From a virus: DNA of 59,973 nucleotides. Made by a program: the position numbers and the translations under genes. Location of the stretch: positions 1-59,973 of IMG/VR virus record IMGVR_UViG_3300033153_006809. The stretch is one strand, 5' to 3'. Shown here piece by piece: positions 6,842 to 17,000 of this stretch (within the stretch, counting starts at the first letter, position 1; every line of letters starts with the position of its first letter). The notes beneath the pieces were generated by a model, which did no database searches, was not told where the DNA came from, and saw only the letters and a list, made by a program, of their open reading frames with translations.

Positions 6842-6870
6842 ATAATAACATAAAAAATATATTTTGTAAA
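6842..6870 (-). promoter_or_regulatory. Sigma70-like early promoter (TTTACA-N17-TATTAT), leftward
   Basis: On the minus strand the -35 TTTACA is at 6865-6870 and the -10 TATTAT at 6842-6847, spaced 17 nt. It drives the leftward accessory operon beginning at 6789, with a leader of about 45 nt. It lies back to back with the rightward late promoter, so this 158-base gap is the switch point between early and late transcription. Confidence 0.7.
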
Positions 6871-6894
6871 TGATTTTTGTTTTATACTTTTGCA

Positions 6895-6902
6895 TATAAA
6901 TA
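6895..6902 (+). promoter_or_regulatory. T4-type late promoter (TATAAATA)
   Basis: An exact match to the T4 late-promoter -10 element TATAAATA lies 46 nt upstream of the first tail-module gene, with no sigma70-type -35 on this strand. In T4 this element is read by gp55, and a gp55 homologue is present at 21592. The match, orientation, position and sigma factor together make this the likely late promoter of the structural genes. Confidence 0.75.
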
Positions 6903-6947
6903 TAAAAGAGAAGTGATTTACTATAAAAATAAGAGGAATTTAAAATT

Positions 6948-7136
6948 ATGACAAGAATGAAGAGACATATAAAAGATTCAGAAGATGGTGTCGGTGGCGA
7001 TTTTACCAATCGACCAGTTCGTACTGATATAATAGATATGATAAATAAAAATACAACTAAATCTGTGTCACCATCTGGACACCCTCATTTTGGAATTGAT
7101 GATGAAAAAGTATTAGAATATATCAAAAAAGGTTAA
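6948..7136 (+). CDS. Small hypothetical protein at the head of the late operon
   Basis: 62 residues, polar, with no transmembrane segment. It begins MTRMKRHIKDSEDG and ends with a predicted helix (DDEKVLEYIKKG). AGAGGA precedes the ATG at about 9 nt. As the first gene after the late promoter and directly ahead of the gp53 homologue it is probably structural or an assembly factor. Not recognised. Confidence 0.55.
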   Translation: MTRMKRHIKDSEDGVGGDFTNRPVRTDIIDMINKNTTKSVSPSGHPHFGIDDEKVLEYIKKG

Positions 7137-7139
7137 AAA

Positions 7140-7523
7140 ATGACAATAACAAAACCAAATACAACATTCTATAAGAGTACTGGAAAACGATTAAGTAGTG
7201 TAAGCTCATTAAAGTTATATCCCATTTTTCTTGATGATGATAGAACAACTAAATTTCTTAATTTATTCAGATCATATCGTTTGAATGAAGACATAATATC
7301 TGATGTTGTGTTTTATGATTCATATGAAGTATCAAACGATGAATACTGGGATGATATAGCATTTAACATGTATGGTATTCCAAATTTATGGTGGATTGTG
7401 GCATTAATAAACAACACAGTAAACCCATTTGAAGAATTAGAGGCCGGTGATTCACTGAAAGTTTTAAAAGAGAACTATATATACACATTAATGAACGACT
7501 TAGAGAATTTATCTTCACTTTAA
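7140..7523 (+). CDS. 53: Baseplate wedge protein, T4 gp53 family
   Basis: 127 residues. The C-terminal half (about 60-110) has the gp53/LysM-like core: YWDDIAFNMYGIPNLWWIVA followed by NNTVNPFEEL. In T4, gp53 closes the wedge-to-wedge contacts that turn six wedges into the baseplate. The strongly conserved W-W pair and N-x-x-x-P-F-E motif are visible. T4 gp53 is longer (about 196 residues), so this is a short version. It heads a block containing the hub, spike, gp25 and gp6. Confidence 0.8.
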   Translation: MTITKPNTTFYKSTGKRLSSVSSLKLYPIFLDDDRTTKFLNLFRSYRLNEDIISDVVFYDSYEVSNDEYWDDIAFNMYGIPNLWWIVALINNTVNPFEELEAGDSLKVLKENYIYTLMNDLENLSSL

Positions 7524-7531
7524 GGAACAAT

Positions 7532-8140
7532 ATGAGACTAAAAGAATATATAACAGAATCTATAGATAATAATACAATAGATAAATTCATGAATAATGTA
7601 GAGAAAAATTGTAGACATTGGCTATCAGCTATAAAAAATTGTAAAAATAAAAAACTCTATAGAGGGTATAATGGCAGTGATATAGATAAGAAGAATGTAA
7701 GAACAGATAGAAAACCAACAGATATGTCTTCAAGTTCACATGTAATATTAGATGATATGTTCTATAAAAAATTTGGTTGGCAACCCAGAAGTGAAGGATT
7801 ATTTGCGACTACTCAAATTGGTGTAACATGGCAATATGGTCAACCGGGTCTATGTTTTCCAGCTGGTAACTTTAAATATATATGGAATCCTCATATTGTT
7901 GATTTATATAGTCATATATCAAATTATGGAATGATAGATAATGTCGATAATTACACAGATAAAAATTTACACAAATACATGAATAAATCCAATTGTGAAA
8001 TAATGATAAAGTGTAAGAGTTACTATATCATTAATGGATTATCTTTAATAACACATTTGAAAACAGTGGAATCAGAAAAATATTTAAGATTAACATTGGA
8101 AGAAGCTTTTGATATATGGATAAAGGAGAATCTTTTATAA
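7532..8140 (+). CDS. Probable internal-head (packaged) protein with RGYNG/FGW domain
   Basis: 202 residues. The first nine, MRLKEYITE, resemble the T4 head-targeting propeptide (MKTYQEFIAE in internal proteins) and end in I-T-E, a fit to the (L/I)-x-E site of the gp21 prohead protease. The body has LYRGYNGSD, then FGWQPRSEGLFAT, YGQPGLCFPAG and IWNPHIVDLY. I recall this domain from other myophages without a function. The R-G-Y and S-S positions faintly recall ADP-ribosyltransferase folds, which is speculative. It sits between gp53 and the hub gene, so late expression is expected. Confidence 0.6.
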   Translation: MRLKEYITESIDNNTIDKFMNNVEKNCRHWLSAIKNCKNKKLYRGYNGSDIDKKNVRTDRKPTDMSSSSHVILDDMFYKKFGWQPRSEGLFATTQIGVTWQYGQPGLCFPAGNFKYIWNPHIVDLYSHISNYGMIDNVDNYTDKNLHKYMNKSNCEIMIKCKSYYIINGLSLITHLKTVESEKYLRLTLEEAFDIWIKENLL

Positions 8141-8141
8141 A

Positions 8142-9446
8142 ATGGCAGTTGAACATGGTGATATAAAGGTTGACGAAGGCATATTTTCAGTTACGTTAGT
8201 ATTTGAAGATAAAATGATACAATTAGATACAGAAGATGTGATTGATTTATATTTTATTGAGGATATATTTAAATTTGCTCTAACTGGCAAGATTGTATTT
8301 TATGACAAATATAATTTTTTAGAATTAGGGCCATTTACAGGAAATGAACAAATACTGGTTACATATGGAAAAGAACATGAAACAACTATAATATTTGATA
8401 TATGGAAAGTAAATGAAATATCAATGACGTTATCTCTTGATTCACAATCGTTTGGAATGATTGAACTTTTTTTCGTAGATCCAAGTTTTCAACAAATAGC
8501 CTTCAGAAAATACAGTAAGAGTTGGGCTGAAAATACTGAGATAGATGAAATAATCATTAGCATTTTGGATAATATGACAACCTTAACAAAAGAGAGCACA
8601 CTAGAATATGAACCAAGTAATTATAAAATGACAAATGGGTTTGTAATGCCATATTGGTCGCCTCAGCAAGCGTTGACTTTCCTTATGAAACGAGCAGTTG
8701 GTAGTAAATCAAAAAATTCAAGCTATCTATGTTATAATAATACACAGTATAACAAAATGACCACCAATTTATACACTCTTGATTACTTACTCAACGATGA
8801 AGGAAATTTTGCTGACAAAGATATATATGTATTCAGTGATAGAGATATATCAAATCAAAACAAAATACTAGAATGGACTATATCTGGTACTGACAAAATG
8901 TCTCATGAATATATACGAGGTGGTAAATTCAAAGGATATGATTGGAATTCAAAGAGTCTTACAAACACTGAAATGAAATACTCTGATGGTGTTAGAAAAA
9001 TGACAATGTTAGGAAAAAAGACTCTATTTCCAGATATAAGTGATACGTTTTCAACATCAATAAATATAGGTGAGGATGAAGAAACAATAAAGAATGTTTT
9101 CTATTCAGAATGGTCACAAAGATATGTAATGCAAAATGTTATAAAGGCTACGGTATATGGTCATGAAAAAAGGTTTGCTGGACAACTAATAGAAATTCAA
9201 TGGCCAAGTTCTGTTGAGACTGGTAGTGATAATTCTAGCTTTCAAGGTTTTAATTTATCTTATAAAGGAACGTATTTGATAAAATCAGTAACACACTCAT
9301 TCATTGGATCACAATCTCAACAAGAGCCATATTTACAGAAAATAGTTCTTATAAAAAATGGATATTCAGAAGTTGATACAAGTAATCTGTATGATTCAAA
9401 TAATGTTAAAAATACAATTAGTAAACAATCAATAGTAAGGGTTTAA
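8142..9446 (+). CDS. 27: Baseplate hub protein (gp27-like)
   Basis: 434 residues, mostly beta. N-terminal strands (IFSVTLVFEDKMIQLD, LTGKIVFYD), a middle region (YWSPQQALTFLMKRAV) and a C-terminal barrel (RFAGQLIEIQWP, KGTYLIKSVTHSF) match the layout of T4 gp27 and related hub proteins, which form the trimeric ring carrying the central spike. The spike gene follows after one intervening gene. Length is close to T4 gp27 (391). The family call rests on pattern and context; a gpD-type hub is the same structural class. Confidence 0.7.
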   Translation: MAVEHGDIKVDEGIFSVTLVFEDKMIQLDTEDVIDLYFIEDIFKFALTGKIVFYDKYNFLELGPFTGNEQILVTYGKEHETTIIFDIWKVNEISMTLSLDSQSFGMIELFFVDPSFQQIAFRKYSKSWAENTEIDEIIISILDNMTTLTKESTLEYEPSNYKMTNGFVMPYWSPQQALTFLMKRAVGSKSKNSSYLCYNNTQYNKMTTNLYTLDYLLNDEGNFADKDIYVFSDRDISNQNKILEWTISGTDKMSHEYIRGGKFKGYDWNSKSLTNTEMKYSDGVRKMTMLGKKTLFPDISDTFSTSINIGEDEETIKNVFYSEWSQRYVMQNVIKATVYGHEKRFAGQLIEIQWPSSVETGSDNSSFQGFNLSYKGTYLIKSVTHSFIGSQSQQEPYLQKIVLIKNGYSEVDTSNLYDSNNVKNTISKQSIVRV

Positions 9447-9449
9447 TAA

Positions 9450-10163
9450 ATGAAATTTAAACAATATTTAAATGAAATAACAACATTAACAGAAGATGAA
9501 CTAGATAAAATTATTGATACTATATTTTCTAATTTTGAAAAATATATGAAAAAAACAAAATTAAAATTCTGGCCAATCATTGCAGGAATTTTAATAAAAT
9601 CAGCTGCACCATTTAGAATATCTGTAATTCCAAAATTTTTAACTAGAATTGGTCAAGCAAAGAAATGGAGTAATGCATCAGGCACGGCTGATGCATCAGG
9701 TAATATAACAATATTTTTAGAAATTAAAGAATTAAGATCTTTAAAAAATAAGAGTGGGGTTAATAAAATAAAAAAGGAATTTAGAAAAACACTATCACAC
9801 GAATTGATACATAGAAAGCAATTTGAAAAAATAAAAAATAAAGGTAACATATCTATTAAAGATTATGACAATAACAAAACAGACTATTATTCTGATAAAG
9901 CTGAAATAGAATCATTCGCAAGAGAAGCTGTTGAAGAATTAAAGAATAATGAAGGTGATGTTTTATTAACATATGCTCTTCTAGTAAAAAAACAAAATAA
10001 CAAAGCATGGAAACGATTTCTAAAAAAACTTTATCAGTATATTGATGATCAGTCCAATTCTGATAAATTAAAAATAACTTTATATAACCATTTGAAAAGA
10101 AATTCAGAAATGTTTGAAATACTAAATAATGATTTAGAAGATATTATTAGGAAATTTGATTAA
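9450..10163 (+). CDS. Zinc metallopeptidase-like protein with head-targeting N-terminus
   Basis: 237 residues. The first nine, MKFKQYLNE, resemble a T4-type capsid-targeting propeptide ending L-N-E. A hydrophobic patch follows (WPIIAGILIKSAAPF). Then comes SHELIHRKQ (HExxH, about residues 115-123), and the downstream ESFAREAVEE could supply the third, glutamate, zinc ligand. These are the marks of a gluzincin-type metalloprotease. Located between hub and spike, it may be packaged with the virion and injected, or process cell wall or host protein; the substrate is unknown. The C-terminal half is helical and lysine-rich. Confidence 0.6.
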   Translation: MKFKQYLNEITTLTEDELDKIIDTIFSNFEKYMKKTKLKFWPIIAGILIKSAAPFRISVIPKFLTRIGQAKKWSNASGTADASGNITIFLEIKELRSLKNKSGVNKIKKEFRKTLSHELIHRKQFEKIKNKGNISIKDYDNNKTDYYSDKAEIESFAREAVEELKNNEGDVLLTYALLVKKQNNKAWKRFLKKLYQYIDDQSNSDKLKITLYNHLKRNSEMFEILNNDLEDIIRKFD

Positions 10164-10775
10164 ATGATAAAACATAAAATCGCAGATTTATTGATAAAAG
10201 ATACCAAGATAAGAGGTATATATAGAGGTGTAGTAGAGGATATTGAAGATCCTAAAAGTGCTGGACGTGTTCGTTGTAGAATACATGGTTTACATACTCA
10301 AGCAGGTAGTCCAGATAGTGGTTTATCAATAACAGAAACAGATGGAATACAGACAGATCATTTGCCATGGTGTGAACCTGCAATACCAACAATAGAATTT
10401 GGTATAGATGGTAGTGGAATGTTTGGTATTCCACAAATTGGCGCTCATGTGCTTGTGTTCTTTGAGAATGAAAATATATTAAGACCAATATATTTTGCAG
10501 CCCTACCATCCAAGTCAGAATGGAACACAGACGCAACATCTGGTGTTTTTATATTCAAATTACCAGGTGGTCAATCTATAGAATTTGATTCAAACTCAGG
10601 TAGTGAAACAATTAAGATCTCACATCCTACAGGAACAGAGATAGAAATAGATAGTGATGGGAAAATAATTATAACAGGGGCTGATAAAGCTGATATTACA
10701 CTGGCCGGTGATATAAATATAAATGTAACAGGAAATTGCAATGTAACCACAACAGGTACAATAAACTTAAACTAA
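10164..10775 (+). CDS. 5: Central spike protein (gp5-like: OB fold plus beta-helix)
   Basis: 203 residues. The N-terminal OB-fold (about 16-120: YRGVVEDIEDPKSAGRVRCR, then GIPQIGAHVLVFFE, then RPIYFAALP) is the standard gp5/VgrG-type barrel. The C-terminus (about 130-203) is a run of short beta-strands with alternating hydrophobics (IKISHPTGTEIEIDSDGKI), a small beta-helix needle. The lysozyme domain of T4 gp5 is absent. The next gene is the PAAR tip, as expected for a spike complex. Confidence 0.85.
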   Translation: MIKHKIADLLIKDTKIRGIYRGVVEDIEDPKSAGRVRCRIHGLHTQAGSPDSGLSITETDGIQTDHLPWCEPAIPTIEFGIDGSGMFGIPQIGAHVLVFFENENILRPIYFAALPSKSEWNTDATSGVFIFKLPGGQSIEFDSNSGSETIKISHPTGTEIEIDSDGKIIITGADKADITLAGDININVTGNCNVTTTGTINLN

Positions 10776-10785
10776 GGAATGACAA

Positions 10786-11085
10786 ATGGGTTCACAAGTA
10801 TCAAGACTGGGAGATAAAGGCAATGGAGTATGTAGTTGTCATGATAGTCCAAAAAATGCAGTTGGAACAATAATCAATGGATCGGCAAACGTAATAATCA
10901 ATGGAAAACCATGTGCTATGTTATCAGATAAGCTTGTTGCCCCATGTGGTCATATAGGAATGATAATAAATGGAGCCAGTAAAACATTAACAAATGGTAA
11001 ACCAACAGCGTATTTAGGAAGTAATTTTTCTGGTTGTTTTACAGGAACAATAATTAACGGATCACCAAACGTATTGGCTGGATAA
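10786..11085 (+). CDS. PAAR-repeat spike tip protein
   Basis: 99 residues with the repeated PAAR pattern (GTIINGSANVIINGKPCA, GMIINGASKTLTNGKPTA, GTIINGSPNVL). Conserved cysteines and histidines (CSCHD, CGHIG) are the likely metal ligands. PAAR proteins cap the beta-helical spike of phage tails and type VI secretion systems and sharpen it for membrane puncture. It follows the spike gene directly and matches the family's usual length of about 95-100. Confidence 0.9.
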   Translation: MGSQVSRLGDKGNGVCSCHDSPKNAVGTIINGSANVIINGKPCAMLSDKLVAPCGHIGMIINGASKTLTNGKPTAYLGSNFSGCFTGTIINGSPNVLAG

Positions 11086-11094
11086 GGAGAGTAT

Positions 11095-11673
11095 ATGTCT
11101 TTTAATGACATGGTAAGTGAAATACCAAGTGCTGTTGCAAATATAGAATTCTCAATTACTAAAATTGATGAACAAATTCTTGAATTGAATACACAAATAA
11201 CTGATATTAAAACCAATGTTCTTTCAGTAATGTCCTCTGGATCCAGCGCTTATCTAATTAGTAAAACAGCAGCATTAACAATATCAGAAGGTATTACAAT
11301 GTCATTATGTACATCTGGTGGATATGGTTTACAAACAGATTATTTACATAATATTACAGACTGGTCAATTACTAGTGCTGCTGGTGGCCCAGCATGTGAT
11401 GGTATTGTGTATTTTACATCATCAATGTTAACTTCTGCATCATCTGGTACTGATCTAATTCAATATAATAGACAAGTTGGTTATGATCAAACAATAGATC
11501 ACATATATAGAGAATTTAATCATTTAAATCCTAATCCTCCTCCTGATGATTTAGAAACTGTAACATATGGTATTCAAGCAAATATAGATGGGCTACAACA
11601 GGGTAAAGATATTCTAGAAAAAGATAGAGATAAATTAAATGAAATATATAGTGTTTATAGTAATTATACATAA
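11095..11673 (+). CDS. Probable baseplate/tail structural protein with coiled-coil ends
   Basis: 192 residues. Helical segments with heptad spacing occupy both ends (about 14-42, ITKIDEQILELNTQITDIK; about 155-190, LQQGKDILEKDRDKLNEIY). A Ser/Ala/Gly-rich middle contains TSGGYGLQTDY. AGGAG precedes the ATG. Lying between the PAAR tip and gp25, it is likely a virion component, perhaps fibrous. No family recognised. Confidence 0.55.
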   Translation: MSFNDMVSEIPSAVANIEFSITKIDEQILELNTQITDIKTNVLSVMSSGSSAYLISKTAALTISEGITMSLCTSGGYGLQTDYLHNITDWSITSAAGGPACDGIVYFTSSMLTSASSGTDLIQYNRQVGYDQTIDHIYREFNHLNPNPPPDDLETVTYGIQANIDGLQQGKDILEKDRDKLNEIYSVYSNYT

Positions 11674-11689
11674 ATAAAGGTATAGAATT

Positions 11690-11944
11690 ATGGGTTTTAA
11701 AACTTGTCCAAAATGTGGTGTAACACTAAGCTATACTAAGTTTGGTTGTAACAAGAGTAGAAAAGATGGTATGCAACCATATTGTATAACTTGTATGAGA
11801 AAAGCAAGAAAGAGAGAAAAAAAGAAGTTAATAAGAGTGGACACAAAAACAGTAGATTCCATCACAAACAAACGGAATCACAATGATAATAAGAAACATA
11901 GAATCACTCTCAATCCCAAGCCAATAAAGAAAAATAGAGGTTAA
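11690..11944 (+). CDS. Small zinc-ribbon, lysine-rich protein
   Basis: 84 residues. CPKCG near the start and CITCM about 25 residues later form a four-cysteine zinc knuckle of the kind found in phage HNH-associated and DNA-binding proteins. A very basic tail follows (KARKREKKKL). No HNH catalytic residues are present, so a nuclease call is not justified. Probably nucleic-acid binding; it is an odd neighbour in a baseplate block. Confidence 0.6.
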   Translation: MGFKTCPKCGVTLSYTKFGCNKSRKDGMQPYCITCMRKARKREKKKLIRVDTKTVDSITNKRNHNDNKKHRITLNPKPIKKNRG

Positions 11945-11948
11945 ATAA

Positions 11949-12315
11949 ATGCCAACAACATATACTTGGTCTGACATAGATGCTGAATTTGCAAAGGATT
12001 AAAAAATCAACAGACATCGATGCTATACTTAATAGTTTAAAAAATATTCTTGGAACTGATCAAGGCACAAGAAGGATGTTACAGAGATTTGCATCTAACG
12101 TTAAAAGCCTTTTATTTGAACCAATGGATCAAACATCAGCAAGATTTTTAGGACAACGGGTTTTAGAATCTATAAGATATTGGGATGATCGTATAAACAT
12201 TGATGGTATAGATATTCAACCAGATTATGAAAAAAATCTATATAGATGTAGATGTAGATTTACTATTGTTGATTCTGATATAGAACAATCAATAGATTTT
12301 ATTTTATCTAGATAA
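11949..12315 (+). CDS. 25: Baseplate wedge protein gp25 homologue, frameshifted at residue 17
   Basis: From the ATG at 11949 the frame reads MPTTYTWSDIDAEFAKD and then meets TAA at 12000-12002. In the +1 frame the sequence continues KKSTDIDAILNSLKNILG to 12315, giving a 121-residue gp25-type protein if one base is skipped. T4 gp25 begins similarly (YSDIDPEM). The N-terminal piece aligns with the family and the remaining frame lacks it, so the two belong together. If unshifted, the second frame could only start at an ATG at 11980 with no good Shine-Dalgarno. gp25 is a conserved wedge/sheath-initiator protein, so loss is unlikely; a recoding event or sequence error is more likely. Confidence 0.75.
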
Positions 12316-12346
12316 AAATTAATAAAACAATGGAGAATTATATATA

Positions 12347-14056
12347 ATGAGTACTTTTACACCGAGTTATTTAGAACTCGACTTTAATACTATAGTAGAA
12401 AAGTTTAAAGAAGAACTACAAAAAGATGGTACTTTTAAAGATTATGATTATAGAGGCAGTAATATATCTGTTTTACTTGAATTGATGGCATATTTTGGTG
12501 ATCTAAATACATACTTTATAAATAAAATAGCAAAAAATATATACTTGGAAACATCTGATATATATGAATGTATAAATAGATTATCCAGACAAATTGGTTA
12601 TAATCCAAAAGGAACCAGAAGCGCAAGAGTTACGCTTTCATGTACGGTATCAGGACACACACCCGGTGATATTATAAGTTCACTGCCATGGAAACAATTA
12701 AATTCTGGTAGGTTGGCATCAAATGGTGATACAATATATTATGCTACAACATTATCCGAATCAACAACGTTGACAAGCACAACAGGTACGCTACCAATAA
12801 ATTTGATACAGGGTGAAATTATAAATATTACTGGATATACTGGAAATGATCTTGTTGATAATGAATTAATCTTACCATCAAATTATGCATATGATGATGA
12901 TTTAGATGATGATTACCCAACTATAGAGGTCATAATTAACAATGATATATGGCAACGAGTATCTGATTTCTATGACAACATAACACCATTATCAACAGAT
13001 GATGTATACATGTTCGTATATGATAGATATGAGAGAAGTAAAATTGTTTTTAATTCATCAAGAAACGTACCAGATACAAATGATACAATATCAATAAAAT
13101 GTTTAAATTCATTATCAACAGAAGGAAGTATAGGTGAAGACACATCATCGGATAATTGGATAGTTGTTGATGATATATTTATACAAAGAACAACAGGACA
13201 TGTAGTATATAATATACCAAATAATACTTTAAACCTATCAACATCTGCAGCATCAATAGGTGCGTCGGATCCAGAAACAATTGACGAAATTAAAGAAAAT
13301 GCTCAGTCTACTCTTAGAACACAATTCCGTAATGTTACATCTACAGATTATAGAACATATCTTACTGAAAGATCAGATATAAGTTCCGCTAATGCATGGG
13401 GTGAGCAAGATTTAGCACCATCTGCTGGTTCTATACTAGAATATAATAAAGTTCACTTATCAACAATACCTTCTACATGGAGTAATGAAACGATTTCTAC
13501 CAGTGCTAGCACGTGGACAACAGAGTGGAATACTTCTGGTAGTATACTTGTTCCTACATCATATTCATCTACATGGACTGATACATTAAAAACATATTTA
13601 CAACCAAGAAAAATGATATCAGTATATGAAGTATTTGATTTACCAACTCTTGTTTATTTTTCATTTGAGTTTTCATGCAGAATCAAAAGACTATTCACGT
13701 TTTTAAATGTATCTACTGATATAAAAAATAAATTAATATATTACTTTAGAACTATAAATCATGATTTTGGAGAAATTATAAGCTTCAATAATATTATAGA
13801 ATATATACTTGACACAACAAAATCATCACCATCTGATGATTTTGAAAATATCGTTGGTATAAGAAATCTTAATTTGCGTGATATAAATGTAAACGTAACA
13901 ACATATGAATACAACAGTACAAGTATAAACTATCCATATTGGATAGAAGAAATATGGACAGATAGAGACAATACTTTAAGAAGAATACAATTAGGATATG
14001 ATCAATTTCCTATATTAGAATCTAACTCAGTACATATATCACAAGAGGAAGCATAA
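12347..14056 (+). CDS. 6: Baseplate wedge protein, T4 gp6 / baseplate J family
   Basis: 569 residues. The N-terminus (YLELDFNTIVEKFKEELQ, then YRGSNISVLLELMAYFGD, then QIGYNPKGTRSARV) is diagnostic of gp6-type wedge proteins. A middle beta region and a C-terminal helical region with ARTVTSTDYRTYL-like sequence (FRNVTSTDYRTYLTERSD) follow. In T4, gp6 dimers form the inner iris of the baseplate. T4 gp6 is about 660 residues, so this is slightly short but complete, with GGAG before the ATG. Confidence 0.88.
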   Translation: MSTFTPSYLELDFNTIVEKFKEELQKDGTFKDYDYRGSNISVLLELMAYFGDLNTYFINKIAKNIYLETSDIYECINRLSRQIGYNPKGTRSARVTLSCTVSGHTPGDIISSLPWKQLNSGRLASNGDTIYYATTLSESTTLTSTTGTLPINLIQGEIINITGYTGNDLVDNELILPSNYAYDDDLDDDYPTIEVIINNDIWQRVSDFYDNITPLSTDDVYMFVYDRYERSKIVFNSSRNVPDTNDTISIKCLNSLSTEGSIGEDTSSDNWIVVDDIFIQRTTGHVVYNIPNNTLNLSTSAASIGASDPETIDEIKENAQSTLRTQFRNVTSTDYRTYLTERSDISSANAWGEQDLAPSAGSILEYNKVHLSTIPSTWSNETISTSASTWTTEWNTSGSILVPTSYSSTWTDTLKTYLQPRKMISVYEVFDLPTLVYFSFEFSCRIKRLFTFLNVSTDIKNKLIYYFRTINHDFGEIISFNNIIEYILDTTKSSPSDDFENIVGIRNLNLRDINVNVTTYEYNSTSINYPYWIEEIWTDRDNTLRRIQLGYDQFPILESNSVHISQEEA

Positions 14057-14070
14057 GGAGAATATAGAAA

Positions 14071-17000
14071 GTGGCAAAATTTTCAGATAGCAACTGGTCA
14101 ATTCTTAATGAGTATTTTAGTATTTTAAGTGGCAGTAGATCCGGAACACATAATTCGTATCTTTTATCACCAAAACATACAATAGTAACAGAAGGTGGTT
14201 TATTTGTGGATCTATATGAACATAGTGATGAATATGGATATATTGGTCATAACTTTACATCAGATTCGGTTAATGATAATATTTTTAAATTCAAATATCA
14301 GAGTGTTATATCAACAAACTCATTAACTAGTGGTATAACAACAATAACCAATGGATCAGAAATGTATTTTCGTAAAAATTCTTACTTTTACGAATGGTTG
14401 CTGAATCATTATTCGGAATATAGAGATTATCTTAATACGAATAAAATGTTTTTATACTTTGGTAAAATATGGGCAATATCCAATGAAGAAAATTATTATT
14501 CAATAGAATTTAAAGGTTTAAAAGATTATATGTTGGAATTGTTACCACCAATAAACAGAACAACTGCGATGGAAGATTGGTTGAAAGGATATTTTGATGG
14601 AACACATCATCAAATATATAACTTAACAAAAAATATATGGTCGATGAAAGATTCTAAAGAAATTGATATAAGATTTTTACAATATATAGCCAATGACTAT
14701 GGAATTGAAATAAAAGAAGGATTGACTACAGAATTAGCATTAAGAGAATGGGTTGATAATCTGATATATTTTTTAAAGAGAAAAGGTGATTATTCAACAC
14801 TGTATATAGTATATAAATTTTTGCTTTCAAACACCACAAATACATTGAATGTGTTTGAAAGATGGCATGATTGGAGACTCTCTGATTATAATGATGCACC
14901 GCTTGCATCAGATTGGGAAGATCATCATATTCTTGAATATTATAGTATACAACCATCCGGTGCGGCTGGTGATGAATACTATTCAAGATATAACCCAGAT
15001 GGGTATCCCGCTTATGCTGACTCACAAGGAAGTTTATCTATTAATCAAAACGTTGATTTATTTTTAGAATATAAATTTGATGAAACAGGTGGATTAACAG
15101 CAACAGATAGTTCATCAGCGGGCAACAACGGTACTCTAACAAATTTTGCAACTAGTGCTTCTAATGATATGTGGGTAAGTGGAAAATTTGGAAATGGAGT
15201 TGAATTTGGTATATCAGATGATGAGCATATAGACATAGGTGATTCTCTAGTATCAACACTTAGTGATAGTTTTACTGTATCATATTATGTAAAACATAAC
15301 AAATTTAATCATGCCATGGTTCATTTTATGTCAAGTGGTATTGGTGGTGTTCTTATTGGTATAACACCAGGTAATAAATTTGTTATATATTATGATGATG
15401 GTATAAATACAACTTATTGGGAATCAGAAGATGATGTTTTAAATGGTGTTGAAACAAAATTTAATAAGTATGTTATTGTATTTAAAAACAATGATATAAT
15501 AACGGTATATAAGAATAATGTATTATTAGAAAATAATGGTGTTGATACAGGTGATATGACAGATATTACAATGTCAAATTTTACTAATACTACAAACGCT
15601 ACAATAGGTAATGGTTTCTGTGGTATTATGGATGAATTTCGTATATATAATACAACTTTATCAGAATTATACTTAAAAGCTCTTATTTTATCACCACATT
15701 ATAGAGTAGAATTAGATTTAACATCAGAACCTCTTGGTACTGATTATATAATAAATGAATCTATAGCAAATGAACTAGTAAGATACTGGAATTATACAAA
15801 ACCTGTATCAAGATTTGTTACATATAATGAACTTGTAGCGCCATATGCAGAAATAGATGGTACAGATTCTAAGGAAATATCAACATATAGTACGGACGAA
15901 ACAGCATACTTAACAACAAAGTTTACTGGCGCTCAGTATCTATCATCTGAACAATCATCTGCGGGTTTTGGTGATAATACACACAACTATAACAGCGTAT
16001 TAAGTTCTGATAGTTGGATAATAGAAATAGATTCTGATACATGGAATGTTAACCATAATTTGGGATCAAAAGGAACAATAACACAAGCTTATGATAACAA
16101 TAATAATCTTTTACTACCAAGTAGTGTTGAGGTTTTAAATGATGATACATTAGAATTTTCTTTTAATAGTTCTGTTAAAGGACACGCATTAATTGCTGAT
16201 GGTAATTATACAGAAGCAATAGAAGATACCGTTGGTCTTGGTTATGGTTATAGTGCTACTAGTAGCGGCGCAACTGCTTTAGATTTTCATTATAAATTTG
16301 ATGAAACCTCTGGTACTACTTGTGATGATGATACTGGAAACAGTAATGGAACATTATACAATTTTCCTGGTGATAGCTCTCAGTGGGTAACTGGTAAATA
16401 TAACAATGGATTACATTTTCGTGGTTTCTCTGAAGATGATTATGTAAATACAAATACAACAATGCAGACGTTATTTCGTTCAAGTTTTTCCATATCAATG
16501 TGGATAAAAGCTGAAAAAATGGGTACAAGAGCACAAGTAATCAGTGGTATTTCAAATTATAGTGGTAGTGCGCAATCCACTTTTTGGCTTGAAATGTCAA
16601 CAGATAGAAGAATATCAGTCAGAATATATGATAATTATGGAAATGGGGTTACAAATATACGTACACCAGCATTGACTTTAGAATGGGAAGCTGGTGGAAA
16701 TCAAACTGAATATCATTTAATCGTGGTTGCGGCAAATTATAATAATACATTAGAAATATACTATGATGGTGTTAAGCAAATATTAGATGGTAGTAGTAAC
16801 GATTTAACTCTACTTGATATGTCTACTTTTAGTGGAGTTAAAAGTATGGCTATTGGTGCTAATATAGCTTATGATGGAAATGATTATAATCATTATGAAG
16901 GATCTATAGATGATGTAAAATTTTATAGTGGTGTACTAAATCAAGAAGATGCATCTTCTATATATGTAGGAGGACCACCAAATCAAACGATTACACATAA

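Noticed and set aside
10712-10719. Exact TATAAATA inside the spike gene, upstream of the PAAR gene
   Set aside because: It lies within codons for DININV in an AT-rich gene, where chance matches are frequent, and no other promoter signs accompany it. A similar in-gene match at 17577-17584 was dropped for the same reason.
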